Shown: positions 27,943-34,285 of the stretch, in pieces | How the letters are laid out: every line of letters starts with the position of its first letter | How positions within the stretch are numbered: position 1 is the first letter of the stretch | Assembly: GCA_017460395.1 (NCBI GenBank) | Contig: JAFUBA010000026.1 | Coordinates: 1 to 34,285 of the forward strand | Direction: 5' to 3' | Source of the DNA: Clostridia bacterium | GTDB taxonomy: Bacteria > Bacillota > Clostridia > Christensenellales > Aristaeellaceae | Length of the DNA stretch: 34,285 nucleotides | The notes under the pieces: generated by a model | Seen by the model: the letters and a program-made list of their open reading frames with translations, nothing else | What the model was told of the DNA's origin: nothing | Databases searched by the model: none | Made by a program: the position numbers and the translations under genes

Positions 27943-30900
27943 TTACCGTACCATATGTACTGCTACTGCGATAATAGATGTTGATGTCTGCGATCTTTTC
28001 AAAATCGCCGTAATAACACTATCTCTGTTTTGGGGAACAGCATCACTGTATAGTCTGGCATCCCCAGCATGAAGTCCGCCTATGATCGATCCGGTTTCAT
28101 CTGCCCACCCCAAAGTATGGTAACCAGCATTCGGCCACGCATAAATACCAAGATCAGACCGCATCTCAGATAAACGAATAGTTGTACGGTTGCGGTCGCC
28201 GCCTATCGTGGTATAACCTCCTTCTCCTGCCACCAACGTGACCAGATAGTCATTCTCAGGCACAAAATTCGCTATAAATGTTCCAGTCGAATAAAGGCCG
28301 TCCGCATACTCCTTCAGTTTAGGTCGAATCGTGTTGGCATTTTTGCCATCTCTTTTCGTATACACCTCTCCGCTGTTCGTCCAGTTTACAAAACGATATC
28401 CAGAATTTGCTACTGGTTCAGCAAACCTGGCAGAAGAATTTTTGGTGCTGTTTAATCCATCAGTTAAATAAATGCCTGAATTATCCTTACCGCTTAATTC
28501 CCCGTTCGAATTAACAAGCTTAATATATCCTGCTGAAGTATCGTTTACTGAGTAATGAAAACCAGTAATTTCCTCTTGGTTATCACCACTGCTTTCTTCA
28601 AACCGCGCCTCCAGCAGCACATTACTGCTCACTGCGTTTGCAGGCAGTGTCATTTCTGTCGAGACCAGCGTATTACCATTGTACCAACCGGAGAATATAT
28701 AGCCATTATCGGGCGTGGCTGTTGCGCCGACAGAACCGGAATAGCTGAAGTACTTTGTTCCAGACGTAGACTCAAATGACTTTGCTCCCGTAACAGTTCC
28801 ATTGTCACCGATAGTATAACGAATTAAATATTCATTAGTCGGAGCAAAATAACCGTCAAATGTTGTTTCTGCTGTTACAGTAGTATTGTTCGTCAGGCTC
28901 ATAACCGTTGTCGAATCATCCTGTATCCAGTAAACAAAACTATACCCCGTATTAGGTATTGGATTAAATCCATAATTAAGAGTGGGATTATTCTTGTCTT
29001 TGCTTTTTTCATCTGTATTGGTTCCTGTCTTTCCAATACCATTGACTGTTGTGCCATAGTATTTACTTTGAAATACACCCGCATTGGGGTCATTTATCCG
29101 AATGTGCACTATGTATTGTGCATCCTCCACCCGAATTTCAAGGACGCCCCCGTCTGAAAATATGACCGTCAGACACTCGATTGTATCAAAGGCCTGCAGA
29201 CTTATAAGCATCCAGTCCTTCCATATGCCGTCTGCTTCATCAGCGATTTCTTTTATCTCAATCAGTTGAGGGTCTGTAAAGCTTACCGAAACGACATCTG
29301 CAGCATCTCGATCAATCCCTAGCGCTGCAAAGAGTTCACTGAGCCTGATTTCACTGCCGCCATCGATATGCCACTCGTAATCGCCATAATAGAAGTCCAC
29401 CGTGTATGAAAGCACAAACTGACTGAATCCATCTGTGGTAAACGAGAATGCATCCACTCTCCGGATGTCATCCGAGATCTGAGTCCCGCCCAAGACCATC
29501 GTGTCTGAGATGTCTGTAACCTTGCCGTCATGCAGGTGATAGAGTCTGAACGCCCGTCCAACCAGAGCTTCCGGCATCGTCACATCCACCCGGAACCCCT
29601 CTGCAAACGTTTCCTGATCCACATGCTCCAGGGAGATGTCAAACACCTGATAGTGCCCGCTGCCTTCCCTTTTCTCTTCATCTGCCGCCTGCCTCTGGGC
29701 CTTTCTTCGGCCCTTTGCAGAAAGCTCCGTTACATGCTCCTGCGCACCGCTCAGGAAGGCTTCCACGGCCTGCAGAGCACCTGAGATTTCCTGCTCATCC
29801 TGAATCAGACATGCCGAGCCGCTAACATCCCCCGGCATCTCTTCCCCAATGGCACTGATCCTGACCATGCCAAGATCCAGGGTTTTCAGCCATGTCTTCG
29901 CATGTTCCAGGATGAGCATATACGTCTCACGCCCTGTTTCTACCCGAACCTCAGCCCGATCAAGGGACATGCGAGGAGTCAGGAGCCAGTCATCCTGATC
30001 AAAGGAAACCTGTATTTCGTCCGGATTCACATGGATCACCCATGCTTCCGCACCCATCTGATCAGCTTCAGGTCCCATTGTCTCATCCATGGCACCCTCA
30101 GCACATTGCCCGTCTGTCTGAAGGGCTGTTTCACCAGATGCCTCATCTTCCAAAGCGGCCCGGATCAGCGCACGCACAGAATACGGGGCCACCCACTGAG
30201 ATACATCGATGGGATGTGTCAAAACTGCAGTCTGTCCGTCTTCTTCCTGTGAATTCCAGGACAGCATCACTGTCCCCAGTCTTGTCACCGCAAAGGACAC
30301 CTCTGCGCCACGTACATCCGCCGCCTGTTCTGAACCGTCCTCCAGTGTAACCCGGACCGCTGTCATCGGCGTGCCCTCAAAGGCGAACGTAACCTGCATG
30401 GCGCGCTCCGGCAGCGGCACCTCCAGATCGTCCACACGCACGGACAGACTGAATACACGGATGCTTGCAGCCATGTCTTCCATCTCATGATTCAATGGCA
30501 GGCCGCTGTCTTCCTTTACGTGCAGAGCAGCATTCTCCGGCAAATCCTCCGGCAGTCCTGCCACGGTCACCATGAACCCGTCGCCTGTGGATACAAGTGT
30601 CCTCTGTGTTTCCGGTCCTGCTTCATCCTCCGCAAGATCGGACGGAGTCGTGACGTTATACTGATCAGCCAGCACATCTGCCGGTTCACCCTCGGTGATC
30701 AGTTCATCATCGTCCGTCTTCTGCTCTTCCGGCTGTACAAAATCTGATGGCGTGGAGATCTCTTCCGTCAGGTTTTCCTCAACTTCATCTGCATCAGCAC
30801 GTTCTGCCTGAATCTCATTCTCGTCCTGCAGCTGATCGTCTGCCGGGAAATGCGAAGCATCCTCGAATCCCTGCAGGTCTTCCCCGTTCAGGTCCGTCGC

Positions 30901-32163
30901 AGTCGCGACAGGTTCCTCCGAGGGTTCGGCGTCAGGTTCCACATCAGGCACATCCACCTGCACGTCAGCCTCTGCGGAATCATCGGCACCTTCTGTTGCC
31001 GTGTCGTCCTCACCCGTATTATCGGCCGCTGCTTCACCTTTTGACAGATCCTCTGCAGTATCTGAAATGTATGCTTCGTCTGCCTTCTGTGGCCCTGTCT
31101 CCGTGCCGTCCGGCACAGGCAGATCTTCCCCGTCAGGCCTGTCTGCCCTACCCGCTTCATCCGCCGGCCCGGCATCGGTGCCTGTCTCTTCTGCATTCTC
31201 CAGATCGTTTGTGTCCTCATCCGGCAGCCCGTCTTCGGCTGCACCCTCGCCAGCAACAGGAACATCCTCCGCTGTCAGCTCCGTTTCATCGCCAGTCGGC
31301 TCTTCCCGTTCGCTGAAAGCCTCTTCACTCTGTTCCTCTTCATTGCCCGCTTCATCTGCAGCTGGCACAGGTTCATCCTCGTCCAGCATTTCCACAAACT
31401 CATCCAGCGCTGTCTCTTCCTGTCCGTCCAGATTCGATGAAGCATCCTCCTGTGCATCAGAAGATCCGGTTTCTGCAGGCTCCGCTTCTTCTGTCGTTTC
31501 GTCTGTGGTCTCTGCCTCTTCTGCCGCATCCTGAATCTGTGACACCACGTGACACTTTTCGGTATGAATGTGTTCTGCCTTACCGCAGACCAGTGTCCGG
31601 ATATAGCAGCGGCTGGAATGGGTATGCCCAGGCTGAAGAATGACCGCTTCCTCCTGGAAGCAATCCTCTGTGTGCTGATGCCGCTGAATCTCCACAAAGC
31701 CGCAGATGCACCGGCCAAGAGCATCAAAACAGGCATCCGTGTGCTCATGCACCCGGCTGTAGTCACACTTCAATACCTGTTCCTGTGCGTAGCAGGCATC
31801 CGTATGGACATGGCTCTCCCCTTCCTCCATCGTGCAGGAAAGGACCGCCTTTGTCGGATAGCAGGCTTCCGTATGCGTATGGGCGCCCTGGCCCACTTCT
31901 TTTCCGCACACGCAGGCCTGGGTATAGCAGCTCTCTGTATGGATATGAGCACCATCGCCCTCATGAAGGCCGCAGACGATCTCCGTCGAATAGCACTCGG
32001 CCCCATGCTGATGGGCCCCAGCCCCTTCCTCCTGGCCGCAGGTCAGGGTTCTGACAAGGCAGGCGCTTGTGTATCTTGGGTGGAAGGAAACTGGCGTCAA
32101 GTATTGATGTGACGCGCTTCTTCTATCCTTAAAGCGCACAGGTACTCGTTTCAGTCTTTTCAT
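27943..32163 (-). CDS. His/Cys-repeat adhesin, N-terminal half, 5'-truncated and frameshifted
   Basis: This 1406-codon frame matches the 285-7070 protein from its 13th repeat on: eight HxH(T/G/S)xxC repeats in the same order (HQHGAEC, HIHTESC, HTHTEAC, to HIHTEKC), a long acidic stretch, one beta module (FMVTVAGLPEDLP), the region with LSAKGRR and YQVFDISL, then InlB-type repeats. The first 35 codons (MKRLKRVPVRF...) match nothing in the sister protein, contain no signal helix and have no near ribosome site, so the true 5' end has been lost near 32070. At the other end the frame slips in an A run at 28001-28004: VITAILKRS should read VITAIFEKI, as in its repeat relatives. As it stands the gene should be silent or dead. 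Confidence 0.82.
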   Translation of the reverse strand: MKRLKRVPVRFKDRRSASHQYLTPVSFHPRYTSACLVRTLTCGQEEGAGAHQHGAECYSTEIVCGLHEGDGAHIHTESCYTQACVCGKEVGQGAHTHTEACYPTKAVLSCTMEEGESHVHTDACYAQEQVLKCDYSRVHEHTDACFDALGRCICGFVEIQRHQHTEDCFQEEAVILQPGHTHSSRCYIRTLVCGKAEHIHTEKCHVVSQIQDAAEEAETTDETTEEAEPAETGSSDAQEDASSNLDGQEETALDEFVEMLDEDEPVPAADEAGNEEEQSEEAFSEREEPTGDETELTAEDVPVAGEGAAEDGLPDEDTNDLENAEETGTDAGPADEAGRADRPDGEDLPVPDGTETGPQKADEAYISDTAEDLSKGEAAADNTGEDDTATEGADDSAEADVQVDVPDVEPDAEPSEEPVATATDLNGEDLQGFEDASHFPADDQLQDENEIQAERADADEVEENLTEEISTPSDFVQPEEQKTDDDELITEGEPADVLADQYNVTTPSDLAEDEAGPETQRTLVSTGDGFMVTVAGLPEDLPENAALHVKEDSGLPLNHEMEDMAASIRVFSLSVRVDDLEVPLPERAMQVTFAFEGTPMTAVRVTLEDGSEQAADVRGAEVSFAVTRLGTVMLSWNSQEEDGQTAVLTHPIDVSQWVAPYSVRALIRAALEDEASGETALQTDGQCAEGAMDETMGPEADQMGAEAWVIHVNPDEIQVSFDQDDWLLTPRMSLDRAEVRVETGRETYMLILEHAKTWLKTLDLGMVRISAIGEEMPGDVSGSACLIQDEQEISGALQAVEAFLSGAQEHVTELSAKGRRKAQRQAADEEKREGSGHYQVFDISLEHVDQETFAEGFRVDVTMPEALVGRAFRLYHLHDGKVTDISDTMVLGGTQISDDIRRVDAFSFTTDGFSQFVLSYTVDFYYGDYEWHIDGGSEIRLSELFAALGIDRDAADVVSVSFTDPQLIEIKEIADEADGIWKDWMLISLQAFDTIECLTVIFSDGGVLEIRVEDAQYIVHIRINDPNAGVFQSKYYGTTVNGIGKTGTNTDEKSKDKNNPTLNYGFNPIPNTGYSFVYWIQDDSTTVMSLTNNTTVTAETTFDGYFAPTNEYLIRYTIGDNGTVTGAKSFESTSGTKYFSYSGSVGATATPDNGYIFSGWYNGNTLVSTEMTLPANAVSSNVLLEARFEESSGDNQEEITGFHYSVNDTSAGYIKLVNSNGELSGKDNSGIYLTDGLNSTKNSSARFAEPVANSGYRFVNWTNSGEVYTKRDGKNANTIRPKLKEYADGLYSTGTFIANFVPENDYLVTLVAGEGGYTTIGGDRNRTTIRLSEMRSDLGIYAWPNAGYHTLGWADETGSIIGGLHAGDARLYSDAVPQNRDSVITAILKRSQTSTSIIAVAVHMVR

Positions 32164-32240
32164 GCCGGAGTGATGTGCTCCAAAAGCATATTCTTACCCA
32201 GCACTCGATCCTGCTTCATTGCTATCGACAGCCAAAACAA

Positions 32241-32258
32241 TCGGGGGCCAGCCCCCGA
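32241..32258. repeat. GC-rich hairpin
   Basis: TCGGGGG (32241-32247) pairs perfectly with CCCCCGA (32252-32258) around a CCAG loop. There is no T run, so it is not a clear terminator. It belongs to the structured spacer between the truncated adhesin and the transposase. Confidence 0.6.
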
Positions 32259-32281
32259 ACCCCTGTCCTCGCCGGATGGCG

Positions 32282-32311
32282 CCGAAGGGGATCACTTGTG
32301 ATCCCCTTCGG
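32282..32311. repeat. Perfect 14-bp inverted repeat (30-bp palindrome)
   Basis: CCGAAGGGGATCAC (32282-32295) and its exact reverse complement (32298-32311) are separated by TT. It is too long to be chance in 34 kb. It could be a REP-like element, a mobile-element end or a binding site. Confidence 0.7.
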
Positions 32312-32338
32312 GGTCATTAGGCTATTCCGTGGTCAGGT

Positions 32339-32434
32339 GTCAAGGGTGCCAGGCCGGCCTTTCTGGCCGCCGCGTGGGCCCAGCCCCACGTCGGCCAGGG
32401 CCCGACCTGTCATCCCTGCGGGCATACCCTTGAC
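32339..32434. other. Candidate structured RNA or recombination/transfer site
   Basis: GTCAAGGG (32339-32346) pairs with CCCTTGAC (32427-32434), and TGCC (32347-32350) with GGCA (32421-32424). Within them AGGCCGGCCT can face AGGGCCCGACCT, GGCCG faces CGGCC, and CGTGGG faces CCCACG around a short loop. Nearly the whole 96 bases can fold into one long arm. The plus-strand open frame that crosses it (32175-32480) looks like a by-product of the GC-rich inverted repeats. The gene-free stretch 32164-32519 holds nothing else supportable. Confidence 0.45.
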
Positions 32435-32519
32435 TCCTGCCCCGCTCCCCGTGGAGGATCATATGCAAAATGGGTTCTAACCTGTATGCCTTACCCACCA
32501 ATACTCTCGAATAACCGTT

Positions 32520-34160
32520 CTACGCAGTCAGGACGTTGGCTTTGGCACGTCTTGCCTCCTCCCTTCGATGCCGTTGGGCTCTTGCTTTCTCCCGTCGTTG
32601 CCTCATTATATCAGGTGTTGGCCTGTATCGATTATCTAGTGGTATGACAAGATCGGAACACTTCAGGTAGATGAGAGCAAACATCGCATCCAGAGATTTA
32701 AACCCATTAGCGCGATGAATCAGGCCTTTGATTACACCATTGATCTGCTCACTCTGGGAGCTGTTCTCGCTATATCGAATAGAATTCATCAGAGAGTGGC
32801 GGTGCCGGAAGATCTTGGCAGCCAGCTTGCGAAATGCCTCGAAGGGTGACGTGGCGGCTTCATAGATCCATTTCTTTAACTCCTCCCACGCTTGCTTCTC
32901 ATCCTTCATGTGCACAATGATCCTGAAAGCCTCTTTCAGCCGATATGCCTCATATGCCTCGGGATTGTTGACCTTGAGCAGCTCCAACCTGTCCTGGTTC
33001 ATCTGGCTAAGTTTCTCCGGAACCATGCCCATAGCATACTTGCAGCCCTGTATGCAATCTGCTTTCTTCTCAAGTTCGCTTAACCGAGCCGCCTCTTCTT
33101 CGGTCAGCCTGGCCCTCTTCCTCTTATTCAGAAGATCGATTGCTTCATTGTATTGATGCTCGAAATGGTTAACCACTTCCAGCAGTTCGAGTTCCTTCCT
33201 GCTGCGAGGGCCACGATGATGCGGGATATGGCTCAGAGTCTCTTTGGCCTCACAATATGCCGCATATTCTTTTTCGTACTCAATGCGTCGGCACTCTGCT
33301 TCGTGTTCAATTTCTGCCCTTTCCTGATTCAGCTGACGCCTTGCTGCTGCTGAAAGAGTTCTGCGGGTTTCATCCAGGGCCTCCGTCGCCCAGCCCACCG
33401 CATGGAATGGATCAATGCACCTATGTGCATTGGGAAAATACTGGGCCGCGATGCGATCAATCCACTTGGCTCCGTCGCCTGCTATAATTGTAATTGCCGC
33501 CCTCTGCTCAGGAGTCAGCATAAGAGCAAACTGTTCAAAAACTTTGTCACCGTAGCCATCGTGAAGCCATACGACGGTATTGGTTTCAGGGTCTGTGATC
33601 ACCGTCATATAGTTGTGGCCCTTCTTGTAGCTGGTTTCATCAATGCAAAAGCGAGTCAGCCCGATTAACCTTCGCTTTATATCGGGCTCCAGCCGTTGAT
33701 GAACTGCCTCTATGCAACTCTCGACTGAGCGCCAGTTTACTCCAAAAAACTCACTTATAGCAGTCTTGGGGCAAAACATGGCCTGGAAAGCTATCTCATT
33801 ATTAAAGCTGGCAGTGAACCGGGTATTGCCGTCAACCCATGGTCTGGCTTCAGTATGAACGCCATGTTCTTCACAGATGATTCGATGCGGCGTGTATAGC
33901 AGGTAGACTGGCAGACCATTCAGATTCGGAGCTCGATAGCGAGGTGGTTTATCATACTTCACATCATACTCCGGGCACTTTTTATCGCAGATCGGGCAAC
34001 GCCGCTGCAGCCGTTTATACGGAGCTGCCTCCACATGAATTTCATATTTGATGTGCTCCTGGCCATCTCTATGCTCAAGGACAGGTACCATGTTTACACG
34101 GTCAAAATGAACTCCCTTGACACCCAGCATTTTTGCGATTACACTGACAGACACTTCCAT
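32520..34160 (-). CDS. ISL3-family transposase
   Basis: This 546-residue transposase cuts and joins DNA at the ends of an ISL3-type insertion sequence. A zinc-finger region (Cys55, Cys58, Cys62 in RRCPICDKKC, and CEEH further on) binds DNA. The DDE core is seen in CIDETSYKKGHNYMTVITD (Asp174), AGDGAKWI and CIDPFH (Asp229/Asp250), and SEQINGVIKG (Glu471) followed by RANGF. Between the second and third acidic residues lies a helical, charged insert of about 100 residues, making the protein longer than many ISL3 transposases. The start ATG at 34160 has AGGAGG seven bases upstream; the frame is open to 34244 but without such a site. The element's inverted ends could not be found, and the far end may lie outside the window. 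The C-terminus is very basic. Confidence 0.88.
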   Translation of the reverse strand: MEVSVSVIAKMLGVKGVHFDRVNMVPVLEHRDGQEHIKYEIHVEAAPYKRLQRRCPICDKKCPEYDVKYDKPPRYRAPNLNGLPVYLLYTPHRIICEEHGVHTEARPWVDGNTRFTASFNNEIAFQAMFCPKTAISEFFGVNWRSVESCIEAVHQRLEPDIKRRLIGLTRFCIDETSYKKGHNYMTVITDPETNTVVWLHDGYGDKVFEQFALMLTPEQRAAITIIAGDGAKWIDRIAAQYFPNAHRCIDPFHAVGWATEALDETRRTLSAAARRQLNQERAEIEHEAECRRIEYEKEYAAYCEAKETLSHIPHHRGPRSRKELELLEVVNHFEHQYNEAIDLLNKRKRARLTEEEAARLSELEKKADCIQGCKYAMGMVPEKLSQMNQDRLELLKVNNPEAYEAYRLKEAFRIIVHMKDEKQAWEELKKWIYEAATSPFEAFRKLAAKIFRHRHSLMNSIRYSENSSQSEQINGVIKGLIHRANGFKSLDAMFALIYLKCSDLVIPLDNRYRPTPDIMRQRREKARAQRHRREEARRAKANVLTA

Positions 34161-34285
34161 ACAATACCTCCTAATCGTTAGCCACTCACTCTTTGCCTGG
34201 AGTGAATGAGTGTCCAATATAGGAGAAATTGTATGGATTTTCAAGTTTCGGGCTGCTTATCTACTTAACCTACTCTGCGGGCTGG

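Noticed and set aside
32175-32480. Plus-strand frame of 101 codons next to the transposase
   Set aside because: Proline/arginine-rich composition produced by inverted repeats; no ribosome site.

Overview
The window looks like chromosomal DNA of a low-G+C-lineage Gram-positive, most likely a gut-type Clostridia. Supporting signs are strong AGGAGG-type ribosome binding sites, sortase LPxTG surface proteins with Cna_B/SpaA-like and InlB-like repeats, a single-membrane style ABC importer, and an ISL3 transposase. The species cannot be read from the sequence.

Layout. (1) Positions 1-9195, mostly minus strand: the tail of an unidentified plus-strand gene, then a 2261-residue exported surface protein (285-7070) with 21 H-x-H-T-x-x-C repeats. 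It has a good start and signal sequence but no cell-wall anchor. Next to it lies a wrecked sister copy (7671-8889) whose 5' end and LPxTG 3' end survive, while the middle holds a metK fragment and a small 61-codon gene. (2) Positions 9196-12898: promoter-like repeats, a PD-(D/E)XK (Rpn-type) protein, a dinD/antirepressor fragment, and an intact Schlafen-type AlbA_2 ATP-binding protein behind a hairpin. (3) Positions 13152-14585: a bcp-type peroxiredoxin with a clean terminator, followed by six tandem copies of a ~146-bp repeat, each with two TTGCA boxes exactly 10 bp apart. (4) Positions 14943-24783, plus strand: one long operon, mostly with overlapping stop/start codons. It encodes a rhodanese-TusA-DsrE2 fusion, a membrane-anchored double rhodanese, a CDP-alcohol phosphatidyltransferase, a binding protein, two permeases and an ATPase of an ABC importer, a UPF0104/LPG-synthase-type membrane protein, a TVP38/TMEM64 membrane protein, and a cysteine synthase fused to a C_GCAxxG_C_C domain. 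It ends at a bidirectional terminator. (5) Positions 25007-32163, minus strand: a second giant adhesin gene with an intact LPxTG 3' end but no signal peptide and one frameshift. (6) Positions 32164-34285: a very structured GC-rich spacer and an ISL3-family transposase.

How the parts fit. The operon content closely resembles the E. coli ydjXYZ-ynjABCDEF neighbourhood (rhodanese YnjE, CDP-alcohol transferase YnjF, ABC importer YnjBCD, TVP38 proteins YdjX/YdjZ). Here it is joined to TusA/DsrE sulfur-carrier domains and a cysteine synthase, which suggests import and handling of a sulfur compound ending in cysteine. The two adhesin loci flank the central block in the same orientation. One has the expression signals and signal peptide, the other the wall anchor, so recombination between their shared N-terminal regions could assemble a complete surface protein. 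That is the most unusual arrangement seen, together with the phased TTGCA repeat array in front of the sulfur operon.
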